DNA of 64,000 nucleotides, taken from the NCBI RefSeq assembly GCF_026965535.1, contig NZ_CP114039.1, positions 5,518,001 through 5,582,000 on the forward strand. The letters are read 5' to 3'. A program made the position numbers and the translations under genes. The notes under the pieces are model-generated. The model saw only the letters and a list, made by a program, of their open reading frames with translations. It had not been told where the DNA came from and did not search any database. Position 1 is the first letter of the stretch. Each line of letters opens with the position of its first letter. The DNA is from Corallococcus sp. NCRR (GTDB taxonomy: Bacteria > Myxococcota > Myxococcia > Myxococcales > Myxococcaceae). Below are positions 1 to 10,000 of the stretch, piece by piece.

Positions 1-1535
1 ACCTTGTTGACTTCGGACTGTGCGAGCAAGTCGGCGCCTTCCTTGGCCAGATGTTCAAGGATGCGTCCATTGCCTCGCGAACGCGACTGGGCCACCAGCA
101 AGCGGGCTTCCGTCAACCGATTCACCCGCGGGCGCAAGAACTCGCGGGACTCCTCGATGCTGAAGGGCAGCAGCTCCAGTTCGGAGCAGTCAACGCCGCC
201 CGTCGCAGCGGCCCGGCGATGGCTGCGCGCGCTGACCACCAGCTGCATGCCGGCAATGCGTCCGGCCGTGGCCAGTTCGCGCAGCAACAGGAGCGGGAAC
301 GAGGTTTCGTCTTGCGCCGAGGCGTGCTCCCCAGCGTTATCGATCGCATCAAGCAGCAGGATAAGTTGGCGGTCCCGGGTGCTGCGGGCGCCGGTCTCCG
401 CCGCCTGAGTTAATCGCGAGCGCACCGTCCGGATGAGGTCATTGTCGTTGTAGGTCCCGGGGAGCAGAGGATCGCACAAACCGCGGCACGCCAGCCGATT
501 GACAATGTGCAGCAGGCCACGCCCTGGCAGGTGCCGCGCGTCGCTCGGCGCCCGATACTGACCCATGCCAAAGCAATCGAACAACACGACCTCGTGCGCG
601 GACTCGAGCTGGCGCGCGAGAGAACAGAGGAAGACCGTCTTGCCCACGCCGCCATCGGCGTGGATCATCAGCGGCCGATCTAGGGCTGGGATCATCGTTG
701 CCGTGTCCGCCAACTGTTCACGGGCCACGACCGCCCCTACGTCTGGGAAGCTCGTTGGACACGGCAGCAGGTCGTCCTCGTGACCGATCTCAAACGCCGC
801 CAATAAATCAGTACGCGAAATGACATTGCGTTGTTCGCTCGCGAGGCTGGCCTTGTCGCGGGCCAGTTGGCGGATCTCGTTGAGCCACAGGCGTGCCTGG
901 GAATCTCGCGCGGCCGTCCAGTCGGACAGAGCCGCCGCCAAGTCGCGCTTGCTCGCTTGCAGATCGCCGGTCAAACCGGTGAACTGGATCCGACGGGCGA
1001 ACTCGACCAACTCCTTTCCGTGGAGGCGTGCCGCCGCCTGGAACTGCTTGGCCTGGGCGGCAGCGGCTCCGCTCGGTGCGGTGCCCGCCGCCAGCTTCTG
1101 CACCGCGTGTTCGAGTTCGGCCAGAATCGGGCGATTGGTGACCAGCTCGAAGCGAAGCTTTGCGCGAGTTTTGGTGACACCATGCTTGCGAAGGTGAGCG
1201 CGGTAGGTGTTCGCAAACTTCTCGATGGTCTTCTTGGCATCCGCGACGCGAAAGGGCTTGAGTTCGGCCGCCTTCGAATACTTCACTTGGACGACGACGA
1301 CCCGGGTCGCTTGCACAAAGGACGCCTGTCGACCGTAGTACAAGACGGCGTCTGCGATTTCGGTGGCGTCCTTGGACACTTCATCGTCGGCGGAGAAACC
1401 TTCGATGGCGACGCCCACCAAGCCGTACTGGGGCAGCAGCATGCCCAGGCATTTTCGAGCGACCCACGCCTCGTGATACTCATGGCCGTCCCGGGAAGCT
1501 CTGACGCTGTCAACGCGAGTGTGATTTTTTGCCAC
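1..1535 (-). CDS. STAND/NACHT-type P-loop NTPase with N-terminal nuclease-like domain (Avs-like), partial
   Basis: A single open frame runs from a GTG codon at 1535 (an in-frame TGA lies immediately upstream at 1539-1541) to the left edge: 511 visible residues, C terminus missing. The N-terminal ~100 residues carry ATEIAD (E59, D62) and VVVVQVKYS (K85), like the metal-site and xQxK motifs of Cap4/DUF4297-type PD-(D/E)XK nucleases. A Walker A motif ADGGVGKT has its lysine at residue 299, and a Walker B-like LILLLDAIDN has its first aspartate at 396, as in STAND/NACHT ATPases. A nuclease effector fused to a STAND ATPase is the layout of Avs (AVAST) antiphage proteins, whose missing C terminus would be a sensor repeat region. 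The Avs assignment is inference; coding status is well supported. Codon third-position GC is visibly lower than in the flanking genes, suggesting transfer. It is divergent from the next gene. Confidence 0.75.
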   Translation of the reverse strand, partial: MAKNHTRVDSVRASRDGHEYHEAWVARKCLGMLLPQYGLVGVAIEGFSADDEVSKDATEIADAVLYYGRQASFVQATRVVVVQVKYSKAAELKPFRVADAKKTIEKFANTYRAHLRKHGVTKTRAKLRFELVTNRPILAELEHAVQKLAAGTAPSGAAAAQAKQFQAAARLHGKELVEFARRIQFTGLTGDLQASKRDLAAALSDWTAARDSQARLWLNEIRQLARDKASLASEQRNVISRTDLLAAFEIGHEDDLLPCPTSFPDVGAVVAREQLADTATMIPALDRPLMIHADGGVGKTVFLCSLARQLESAHEVVLFDCFGMGQYRAPSDARHLPGRGLLHIVNRLACRGLCDPLLPGTYNDNDLIRTVRSRLTQAAETGARSTRDRQLILLLDAIDNAGEHASAQDETSFPLLLLRELATAGRIAGMQLVVSARSHRRAAATGGVDCSELELLPFSIEESREFLRPRVNRLTEARLLVAQSRSRGNGRILEHLAKEGADLLAQSEVNK

Positions 1536-1719
1536 TACTCATCCTTGGAAATGAAAGCTGATACTGCGCTCGGACTATCCGACCACGCAATTTAGATTCG
1601 AGGAGGTGCGTGTCGCTCTACCTGCGACGGCCAGCCGATGCGCGAGCGCGGTCGCGCGATGTGCGCTCGTGCTGGGAGGCAGGTGCCATCCTGACGCATT
1701 TAGTGTATGGGAGGGTTCC

Positions 1720-3597
1720 ATGAGCACAGGTCGTGTCATGGGATTGGCGGCGCGTGGCGTCCTGCTGGCGGTGTGGGGCTGTGTCCTCGGCGTGTCGTGT
1801 GTGAAGCGACCCGTGGACTACGCGCGGGAACAGGCGCGAACCCTCGCGCCCGCGAAGTTGGAGTCCTCGTCGCAGCCCTCGACGGGGCCGGTCCGGAAGA
1901 TTCGGGTCCGGGTCTACGCGGACTCGGACTATCGGGAGCAGGTGGTGCGCTGGCGAAGCAGCGTCGTGTCCCAGTTGCAGCGCGCGAGCGCGGTGATGCA
2001 GGGGCCGCTGGGCGTTGTCTTCGAGCTTGAGTCGACGCGCGAGTGGGCGCATCGAGGTGTCGAGGGCGAGCTGGAGGGTTCGCTGACCGCGCTGGAGCTC
2101 ACAGATCCGGGCGAGGACGTGGACCTGGTGGTCGGCTTCGTCTCCGCGCTCAAGCTCTTCTCCTCCGCGCAGCATGAGCTGGGCATGGCCCGGCTGTTCG
2201 GGCGCCACTGCGTGCTGCGCGAGATGGGAAACCCGGAGGAGGTCCGCGCCATCATGGAGTCGCTGATCCACCTGCCCCAGGAGGAGCGGCAGACGCTCTA
2301 CCAGGAGCGGAAGATGCACAAGGAGACGTCCGTCTTCCTCCACGAGTGGGCGCACACGCTGGGGGCATTCCACGTGCGCAACTCGCACTGGATGATGTTC
2401 CCGAACTACGCACCGAGTCAGGGGTCCTTCGCACCGCAGACCCTGGCGTTGCTCAAGACCAGCCTTCCCCATGCCTCGGCGGGGCGTCGCGATGACGCCG
2501 CAGCGCGGGCCTGGGCGACCGAGCTGGGTGCACTGCTGGCCTCGACGGCCTCGCCGGACTGGGAGGGACCGGAGAAGGAGGCGGTCGTCGAATGGCTCGC
2601 GAAGGTCCGCGAGGGCAAGGCGCCGCTGGTCGTTCACCAGCCCCAGGCCCCCCTGCCTCCGGAGGACCGGCGCCGACTCGAACAAATCCTCGCGCTCGAG
2701 AAGGAGGGCCGCGTGGAGGTCGCCGCCCAGCAGATGGAGCCCCTCGCGCGACGCCACCCGGAGGACTTCTTCGTCCAAAGGCTGGCCTGCTACCTGGACA
2801 CGCGTGTCGCCCCCAAGCTGCCGGCGACCCGGGAGAAGTGCGAGGCAGTCGCCGAGAAATTCCCCTCCGAGCCCGCTCCCTTGTTCCACCTCGCGACCCT
2901 GGCCCTCCAACAGGGGCAGCACGTGGAGGCGCAAGGCCAGCTCGTGCGAGCGCGGCAACGGATGGACGCGAACCCTGGAACACCGCCGGAATTCTGGGGA
3001 GACCTCGCGGCCTTCTTCAAGGAGACCTCCTCGGTCACATGGGCGGAGCAGGCCATCCAGAAGGCGGGCAATGACTCTCGGGCCGAGCCTCTGCGGACCT
3101 GGGCTCGGCAGGCTCGACGCTGGAAGGCACTGCCAGTGGATGCCTCCGTGAGCGGTATCGCGGTGGAGCGGGAGGGAGAGTTCATCCGCGCGGCGAAGGA
3201 CGTCGAGGATTCGCTCGATAAGGGGCCGGCGACGAAGGCGCAGGCACGACTCACCTGGCTGAGGCGGGAGTTCCCGCGCGCGGCGGTGCTGCACGTGTTG
3301 GACTGCGAAATCCACATGCGCGCTGGCAGGGTGGGACCTGCGAAAGCGGCGTGTCGGCAGGCCGTGGCCGCGCACGAGGAGGCGGTGCAGGCGCACTTCA
3401 TCCTGGGGTGGCTGGCCTCCACGTCGGGTCCCCGCGAGGAGGCGCGTGCGCACCTGGAGCGTGTCGTGGCGCTGGAACCCTTGCACAAACAGGCGTGGCA
3501 GCTCCTGGCGGAGCAGTACCGCGCCGTGGGGATGGCGGAGGCGCTGAAGACGCTCCAGGGGCGCTATCGTGAGCAGTTCGCCCAGGAACTGCGCTGA
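1720..3597 (+). CDS. Metzincin-like zinc protease with C-terminal TPR region, exported
   Basis: The ATG at 1720 is chosen because GGGAGG lies just upstream and a signal peptide follows directly (hydrophobic GVLLAVWGCVLGVSC). The cysteine there suggests a lipoprotein, but the lipobox is imperfect. A GTG at 1606 in the same frame would destroy the signal. HEWAHTLGAFH at residues 208-218 fits the metzincin zinc motif HExxHxxGxxH, and a Met follows shortly after (HWMMF), as expected for a Met-turn. The C-terminal half (from about residue 330) is Ala/Leu/Arg-rich with repeated helix pairs such as HFILGWLAS and AWQLLAEQY, typical of TPRs. Product length is 625 aa. Substrate unknown; an envelope or extracellular protease role is inferred. 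The convergent GST gene begins 11 bp after the stop. Confidence 0.8.
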   Translation: MSTGRVMGLAARGVLLAVWGCVLGVSCVKRPVDYAREQARTLAPAKLESSSQPSTGPVRKIRVRVYADSDYREQVVRWRSSVVSQLQRASAVMQGPLGVVFELESTREWAHRGVEGELEGSLTALELTDPGEDVDLVVGFVSALKLFSSAQHELGMARLFGRHCVLREMGNPEEVRAIMESLIHLPQEERQTLYQERKMHKETSVFLHEWAHTLGAFHVRNSHWMMFPNYAPSQGSFAPQTLALLKTSLPHASAGRRDDAAARAWATELGALLASTASPDWEGPEKEAVVEWLAKVREGKAPLVVHQPQAPLPPEDRRRLEQILALEKEGRVEVAAQQMEPLARRHPEDFFVQRLACYLDTRVAPKLPATREKCEAVAEKFPSEPAPLFHLATLALQQGQHVEAQGQLVRARQRMDANPGTPPEFWGDLAAFFKETSSVTWAEQAIQKAGNDSRAEPLRTWARQARRWKALPVDASVSGIAVEREGEFIRAAKDVEDSLDKGPATKAQARLTWLRREFPRAAVLHVLDCEIHMRAGRVGPAKAACRQAVAAHEEAVQAHFILGWLASTSGPREEARAHLERVVALEPLHKQAWQLLAEQYRAVGMAEALKTLQGRYREQFAQELR

Positions 3598-3608
3598 GGC
3601 GTGGCTGC

Positions 3609-4250
3609 TCAGCCCCGGGCGGCCGGCGGCGGCATGGGGGGCGCGGTGCGCTGCCACGCCTCCAGTTCCTGCACGCGCCCCAGCCAGGCCCGGAGGTTCG
3701 CGTAGCCTTCGATGGGCAGGCGCGCCGGGCCCGCGAGGGCGAACGACGCGGCGAGCGAGAGGTCCGCGAGCGTCAGTCGCTCCTGAACAACCCACGTCCT
3801 GCCCGCCAGATGCGAGTCCAGCACGGGCGCGTACTGCGCGACGAGGGCCTCGCCGCGCGCGACCTCGGCGGGGTCCGGCGGCCCTCGGCCGGTGCGCTGC
3901 TTCACGAAGTTCTCCTGGACGAGCACGGTGTTCGCCGGGGCCATGTGGGCCGAGCACCAGAACAGCCAGCGGTTCACGTCGGCGCGGCCCTGCGCGTCCG
4001 TCGGGAGCAGGGTCTGCCCCGGGGTCTTCTCCGCGAGGTACACCATGATGGCTCGCGACTCCCAGAGCACGAAGCCGCCGTCGTCCAGGACGGGGACGCG
4101 CCCGTTGGGGTTGATGCCCAGGTACGACGACTCGCGCTGCTTGCCCGTGGTGAGGTCCACGACGATGCGCTCGAGGGGAATGTCGAGGTGGGCGGCCACG
4201 AGCAGCACGCGGCGCGAGTTTCCGGACAGGGGGTGGAAGTAGAGCTTCAA
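3609..4250 (-). CDS. Glutathione S-transferase family protein
   Basis: The 213-residue protein starts LKLYFHPLSGNSRRVLL, the thioredoxin-fold N terminus of GSTs with a Ser in the active-site position, and continues with NPNGRVPVLDDGGFVLWES, the cis-Pro and glutathione-binding VPVL/ES segment. The C-terminal half is all-helical (DLSLAASFALAGPARLP). A TTG start at 4250 is preferred: GGAGGT sits about 6 nt upstream and it gives the standard family length, whereas the longer frame to 4415 adds an Arg-rich tail with no homology features. Expected role: cytosolic conjugation of electrophiles or peroxide reduction with glutathione; substrate unknown. It is convergent with the metzincin gene. Confidence 0.88.
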   Translation of the reverse strand: MKLYFHPLSGNSRRVLLVAAHLDIPLERIVVDLTTGKQRESSYLGINPNGRVPVLDDGGFVLWESRAIMVYLAEKTPGQTLLPTDAQGRADVNRWLFWCSAHMAPANTVLVQENFVKQRTGRGPPDPAEVARGEALVAQYAPVLDSHLAGRTWVVQERLTLADLSLAASFALAGPARLPIEGYANLRAWLGRVQELEAWQRTAPPMPPPAARG

Positions 4251-4332
4251 GACAGACCTCCGGGTCAGCACGGGTGGAGAGAAAGTCCTATCCACCCGGC
4301 GTGACAACGGCCTGTCAGGTATTTTCAGGTGC

Positions 4333-4671
4333 CTACGGCGCGCTCGTGGGGGCCGAGTAGTGCACCGGGGGCGACTCACCCGGGAAGGTGGGGATCCGCT
4401 CGACGAACTGCTCATCCACGTAGCACCAGGCCCAGTCCTCTCCGGGCTCGAACGATTTGATGACCGGGTGCGCGCTTTCGTGGAAGTGCCGGGTCGCGTG
4501 GCGTGACGGCGAGTCGTCGCAGCAGCCCACGTGTCCGCAGGTCAGGCACATCCGGAGATGAAGCCAGTCCCCTCCGTCCTTCAGACACTCCACGCAACCG
4601 TGGCCGCTGGGATGGATGGGAGCCGTCCGGTGATGCTCGGTCGCTTCCAGGTGGGAACATGCCTTCTTCAT
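4333..4671 (-). CDS. UBP-type zinc finger protein
   Basis: A 112-residue protein beginning MKKACSHL. It has the Cys/His pattern of the ZnF-UBP (BUZ) domain: CSHL, CVECLKDGGDWLHLRMCLTC, HVGCCDDS, HATRHFHESAHPVI, then WCYVDEQ. Bacterial stand-alone members of this family are short like this one; in eukaryotes the fold binds the C terminus of ubiquitin, but no bacterial partner is known. The ATG at 4671 is chosen because the family match begins there; upstream in-frame residues to 4749 have no domain character. It lies between the GST and peroxidase genes, all on the minus strand, but gaps of 82 and 163 bp argue against one tight operon. Confidence 0.82.
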   Translation of the reverse strand: MKKACSHLEATEHHRTAPIHPSGHGCVECLKDGGDWLHLRMCLTCGHVGCCDDSPSRHATRHFHESAHPVIKSFEPGEDWAWCYVDEQFVERIPTFPGESPPVHYSAPTSAP

Positions 4672-4834
4672 GGCTCGCGCTCCATGTGGAGGCCTCCGTC
4701 CGAGGGCCTCATGGTGTCGAACATGGGGATGCGAGGGGGCCGCTCGCAACGCGCGTGGGGCTGTGTCGGTCGCGGGGCGGGCGCCCGGCTCGCCGCTCGT
4801 GGTGCGCGGCGGGCCGGGGGCCGAGCTCTTCGCG

Positions 4835-6508
4835 CTACTTCACGTAGAAGACTTCGTTCTGGATCTTCCGGATGCTGGTGTTGCGCCGGATGATGTCGGA
4901 CAGCCGCGTCGTCTTCACCCGCAGGAGATCGAAGAGGTTCAGCGACCGCTCGTACCAGAAGCGGTCCCCCGCGCGGGTGCGCTCGAACTGCTCCACGAGC
5001 GCCGCCCGCAGCGTCTCGCCGACGATGCCGCCCGGCACGTCCTTCTCGACGAACATGCCCGCGAACACGTCGATGTTGTCGACGCTCCCGTACAGCTGCT
5101 CCAGCGCCTGGGCGGCCTGCGCGTCATCGGTGATCTGCGAGAAGCGCTTGTACTTCCTCAACCCCAGCTCCGCGCGCACCGTGTTGAAGTCCGGCAGGCC
5201 GTGGTCGCGCCCACGCTGGAGGTTCAGCGAGAGGAGGTCCAGGCCACCCGCGCCCGCCGGGCCGAAGAGGAAGCTGCGCACGTCGTCGATCATGAAACGG
5301 TCCAGATCCTGCGCCTTCTGGGCGGCGACACCGCGCAGGAACGGCTCGATGCCGCCGTTCTCCAACAGGGGCGGCGTCGCGCTGAAGAACGCATCGCGCA
5401 GCGACAGCGGCCCCTCGGCGACCGGCGAGCCGTCCTCGTTGAGCCGCAGGATGAAGGGGCTGAGCAGCGTGTGGCCGAGCCGGTAGGCGGCGGTCGAGAA
5501 GTTCTGCGCGATGCCCGCGTTCACACGGGGGTCGTAGCCGCGGTAGGGCCGGAGCGCGTGGGGCCCCAGCAGGGCATCGAGGAACTCGGTGTAGGTGATG
5601 TGCTGGAGCTCCGCGATCACGATGCGCCGCGCGGCCTGGTAGATCTGCTCGTCGGAGAAGCGGGGGTTCTCCCGCGCGATGCGCGCCGCCTGCCAGTTGT
5701 GCTCGCGCACGAACAGCGTGTGCATGACGGCCAGCGTGGGCTGCTCGTTGGCGCGGATGTCTCCGCCGACGAACAGGTCGGTGGACAGGTCCGGCTGCTC
5801 GGGGGACCCCGCGTTCGGCTGCGTGCCGTCGTTGTAGGGCAGCAGGTCGCCACGGGAGGTATGCGTCACCTTGAGCCGGCCGCCCTGGAACGTGCGCAGC
5901 CAGGCGGCGCGCGCCGCATCCGAGCCGTACACGTTCGACCCATCCAGGTAGCCCGTGATCTCATTGAACTGCTGGCGCGGGTTGTTGGGTCCGTCGCCAG
6001 TGGCCGGGTCATAGACGGAGCGCCGGAAGGGAATCATCTGCGTCCCGGTGCAGAGCACGTCCATGTATGCGTCGCACAGCGGCACGGGCACTGGCACGGA
6101 CTCGTTGGCGCCCTCGGTGAGGCTGAAGTCGTGGTCGAGGAACTGCCCCCAGGTCCAGATGAAGTCGCTGATCTGGTGCTCGTTCGGGATGGAGACGTCC
6201 TGCTGGAAGAGCGCGTTGCTGACGTCGCGCGGGCTGGGGCGTCCAGTGCCGCCCATCGCGGAGACGCCATCCGCGTAGTGCGCACCGGTCGGCCCGCGCA
6301 GCAGGTGCTCCTCCGTCGCGCCCCACCTCGGGTGGGCCAGGTTGTTGCCCGTCCCATCAATGGAGCGGTACTGCGTGTGCAGCGATTCGGTGTCTGCCTC
6401 CTCGCTGGTGAACTCCTGCGCGTGCGCGGCGGAACCAACGACAACCGTGGCGAACATGATCAACGCACGGGCCGGCTTCCTCGAGACAACAATTGACGCT
6501 CTTCGCAT
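4835..6508 (-). CDS. Animal-type haem peroxidase family protein, secreted
   Basis: The 557-residue product carries a signal peptide (hydrophobic ALIMFATVVVGSAAHAQ). WTWGQFLDHDFSLTEG contains the distal histidine (about residue 126) of the animal haem peroxidase superfamily, followed by the Asp-containing calcium/haem region. TAAYRLGHTLLSPF has the proximal histidine (about residue 346). LNLQRGRDHGLPDFNTVR is the family's conserved C-terminal signature. Start at 6508: GGGGGGAGTG precedes it; the upstream ATG at 6523 lies before this ribosome site and is less likely. It likely oxidises halides or organic substrates with peroxide outside the cytoplasm; the substrate cannot be read from sequence. 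Bacterial homologues are sporadic, so it is accessory. Confidence 0.9.
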   Translation of the reverse strand: MRRASIVVSRKPARALIMFATVVVGSAAHAQEFTSEEADTESLHTQYRSIDGTGNNLAHPRWGATEEHLLRGPTGAHYADGVSAMGGTGRPSPRDVSNALFQQDVSIPNEHQISDFIWTWGQFLDHDFSLTEGANESVPVPVPLCDAYMDVLCTGTQMIPFRRSVYDPATGDGPNNPRQQFNEITGYLDGSNVYGSDAARAAWLRTFQGGRLKVTHTSRGDLLPYNDGTQPNAGSPEQPDLSTDLFVGGDIRANEQPTLAVMHTLFVREHNWQAARIARENPRFSDEQIYQAARRIVIAELQHITYTEFLDALLGPHALRPYRGYDPRVNAGIAQNFSTAAYRLGHTLLSPFILRLNEDGSPVAEGPLSLRDAFFSATPPLLENGGIEPFLRGVAAQKAQDLDRFMIDDVRSFLFGPAGAGGLDLLSLNLQRGRDHGLPDFNTVRAELGLRKYKRFSQITDDAQAAQALEQLYGSVDNIDVFAGMFVEKDVPGGIVGETLRAALVEQFERTRAGDRFWYERSLNLFDLLRVKTTRLSDIIRRNTSIRKIQNEVFYVK

Positions 6509-6659
6509 GTGCACTCCCCCCATTGCTTCAATGCTTGGCCCTCATATAATTAACATTGTCCAGTTGTCACCAAGAAAAGGCAGTGAGCTTCGGAATGGGC
6601 GTGAGGCAGGTGGGATAGGGATTGCCGTCCCCGGGTCGTCCCTGACATCAAACCCTCGC

Positions 6660-7061
6660 CGTTCAATGCCAGTGATGGTCTGGGTTTGGGGTATGGAGCG
6701 ACATCTCCGGGGGCGGTACTGGCCTATCTGAAGGCACTCGGAGGGGACCGCGTTCAATCCCTCTCCGGACGCCGCCCGGATGGCCTCCCGGGGGCCGTAT
6801 TCGAAGATGTCCCCGCGGGAAGCCGCCGTGCAGGAACGGGTGGGGAATCAGTCGGTCCGCTCCCCCGAAGAGGGTGATGCGGTGGAGGTTGTCGCGCACG
6901 AAGTCGTCGTTGGCGAGCCCCCGCACCGAGCGCAGGTTGGCATAGGCCCACCGCCATGAGGTAGCGGGTGGTGTCGCGCACCTCCGCCTCTTGTTGTTGA
7001 ACCACGCCGAGCCGGGCAGGCCGTACTGGTTGAGCGTGAAGGCGCCCGTCGACGGGTGCGC
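6660..7061 (-). pseudogene. Frameshifted gene remnant, unidentified
   Basis: Protein-like stretches appear in different minus-strand frames in collinear order: NQYGLPGSAWFNN, then EVRDTTRYLMAVG, then NLRSVRGLANDDFVRDNLHR with ITLFGGADRLIPHPFLHGG, then IFEYGPREAIRAASGEGLN near 6780. At least two or three indels would be needed to join them. The remnant directly follows the end of the Rhs toxin tail. It could be an old downstream gene, an orphan toxin tip or an immunity gene; I do not recognise the family. Positions 6509-6659 hold no gene that I can see. Confidence 0.45.
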
Positions 7062-10000
7062 TCAGTGCGTCCGGAGGATGAAGAAGTCGGAGAGCTCCCT
7101 GCCGATTCGACTCGAGAGGGCCTTCTGGGTGAGGTGGCTGGAGAAGACGTCGACGAAGAAGGCCTCGCCCCCCACGTTGACGACGTTGAAGGCGTGGCCG
7201 AGCGACGCGTCGCTCTTGAATGTCCCCACGACGACCCCCCGGGCGCCGCTGCCCCAGCCCTCCACGGTGCAGACGAGGGCCTTCTTGCTGCTCTACGCGA
7301 CGAACGTCGTGCCGAAGTGGGCTTCAATGACGGTGGTGGCCATTGCGCCCACGCCCTGCTGCGCCATGGGCGTGCCGCTCATGGTGGACTCGAAGGCGAT
7401 GGCCGAATAGCCACAGTTGGTCTTGCACGCCCCCGCACGCAGCTCCGCGGCCACGGCCTTCACCTCCGCCTGCACCTGGGCCCGGCCCGCGCGCGCCGCG
7501 CGCGAGGTCCCCGCGATGCTCGTCGGCGAGGGCAGGAAGAAGCTCCCCACGACCCCGACGACCGTCCCACCGGTGTAGTAGCCAGACTCCTCGTTGACGG
7601 AGTGGCCGGTGGCGTTGCGGAGCGTGCGCGTCGGGATGAACCAGGCGAGGCCGTCCCCGAACCCCGCGGACGCGCTGGCGATCTTGTCGTAGGTCGCGTT
7701 GTAGCTGTCCGCGATGGCCTGCGCGCCCTGCTGGCTGTTGGCCAGCGCGTCGATGAGCGACATCACCGAGGCCCCCGTCGCCGCGTACGCGTCGTAGTCG
7801 AAGGAGCCGTCCGTGATGGCCAGGCCGCTCAACACCAGGGCCTCCAGCATCATGGTGCGGCCCAGCACCGTCTTCATCCCGGCGGGGGCCTGCAGGGTGG
7901 CCGCGCCGGGCGTGGGCGGAGGCCGGCTGGCGGCGCGGGGGTTGGGGGCTGGACCTCCGCCACCACCCCCACCCTGGGAGGGCAGGTAGAGGCGCGGGTC
8001 GTTGATCTCCGAGGGCCCGCCGCCCCCGCCCGGGAAACCGCCCCCGCCGGGGCCCTGGCACTCCGGGCCCATGCACCAACCCGGATCCAGGCCGGTGGGG
8101 TCGGACGAATTCTGCGGGTCGTTGTGCGCGAAGGCGTAGGGGTTGGTGGTGGCCGCGGTGCGCGGCACCACCAGCGGATCCCGGCTCAAGAACCGGCCGA
8201 GGACCGGGTCGTAGACGCGCGCGCCCAGGTTCACCAGCCCGAACGCCGCCAGCGCCTGGCCGTCGTTCCACTGCGTGCTGGTGTAGAGCGTGGAGCCCGG
8301 CGCCGCGCTCCCGGTGGAGGACGTCTCTCCGAAGGGCTGGTAGCTCATTGCCTGAACGAACTCGACCTTGCGGTCGGTGAAGTGGCGCGAGCCGCGCTGC
8401 TCGCCGAAGCCGAAGACCCAGTCCTCCCCCGGTCCGCGCCGGCTGGCGACGATGCCGCCCGGCCCCGGGATGTTGCGGGTGATGAGCGAAACCGGCTGGC
8501 CGTTGACCACCTGCTCCCGGCGCTCCAGCGTGCCGCCCAGGTGCCACTCGTGGCGCGCGTCCACCGCGCCCGTGCCCTGCAGGTCCACCTCCTGCATCTC
8601 CCCCAGCGCGCCGTAGCGGAAGGTGGCGGTGCCGTTGAGCTCGGAGATGGAGCGCAGGGCGCCGGAGGGGTAGTAGCCCAACAAGCGCGTGCCGGTGCGC
8701 GTGGGCATCCGCACCACGCTGCCCAGCGCGTCGTGCTGCACCTGGCAGGGGCTGGCCGGGGGCGTGGCGGTGCTGTACTCGATGTTGCACACCCGGTCGC
8801 GGTTCGCGGCGCGGTAGCTCAGCGCCGCGTCCCGCGTGCCCGCCACGTCGTTCTGCAGCAGCACGTTGCCCAGTGGGTCGTAGCTGAACGTCCAGCTCAT
8901 CTGGGTCTTGATGCCGTAGGTGCGCTTGGACGACGCGAGCCGGCTCAGGGCGTCGTAGGTGTGGACCGTGACCGGGCCGCTGGCGGCGCCGTTGGTCATC
9001 TCCTCGCGCCCCTTCTCACGGCCCATGGGGTCATACCCCGCGTAGACGGTGCGACGCGCGCCCAGCGGCGTGGTGACGCTCGTCTCACCCAACAGCCGCC
9101 GTCCCAGGTCGCTGAACTGCGCGGCGTAGTCCACCACGTCCCCGTACTTCGCCTGGCGCACCCGGCCGAACGGGTCGATGGTCTGCGCGGTGTAGAGCTG
9201 CTGGCCGGCGGTCGTGCGCACCGAGCGCAGGCGGCTGGCCGTGTCGTAGGTGTAGTGGATCTCCTCCAGGCCGTAGTTCGTGTCCGGCAGGTGGAAGCCC
9301 AGCGCCCAGAGCGAGCCGTCCGCGCGCACCAGTGACTTCTCCACGTAGGTGACGCCCGCGTTGTCGATGTACGTGCGCGCGTTCGTGTGGCCGTAGGCGT
9401 CGTAGCTGTAATACGCGCTGCCCGTGGGCGACTCCACCTTGGCCAGCCGCCCCAGCACGTTCGTGGGCGTCACCATGGACGTGGGGCTCAGGCCGACGTC
9501 GTAGAAGTAGTCGTGCTTCGAGTCGGGCACCCCTTGTCCGTTCGTCAGCTCCTCCTGGTGCTGGATGCGGCCCAGGGCGTCGTAGGTGTTGAGCAACTGG
9601 TGGTTGGCGGCGGGGAACACCGTGGCGTCCGTCCAGCTCACCTCCACGGGCTCCCCCCAGCGACTGTGGCGCAGGGGCTGCAAGGCGCCCTCCGGTTCCT
9701 GCCACTGGAGGAGCTGCCCGAAGGAGTCATACGACCACGCCCACCCCACGGCGCCGGTGAGCGCGGCGGGGTCCAGGTAGCGCGTCATCCCGGTGGGGCG
9801 CCCCAGCCGGTCCTGGGTGAACACCGCGTGCTCCATGCGGACGCCGGCCTTCAGCGTGGAGCGCGACACCAGCCGTCCCATGGCCGTCGTCGTGGCGGTG
9901 CGGACGACGTCCGCCTGGGGACTGCCGGGAAGGAGCGACGACGGGTCCTGCGTGCTCACCGTCTCCTGGCGGTTGGCGAACGTGCGCGTGATGCACGCGA

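Noticed and set aside
1618..3957. 779-codon minus-strand frame opposite the metzincin gene
   Set aside because: Mirror of a high-GC gene; Arg/His/Gly-rich, no domain, and overlaps two well-supported genes.
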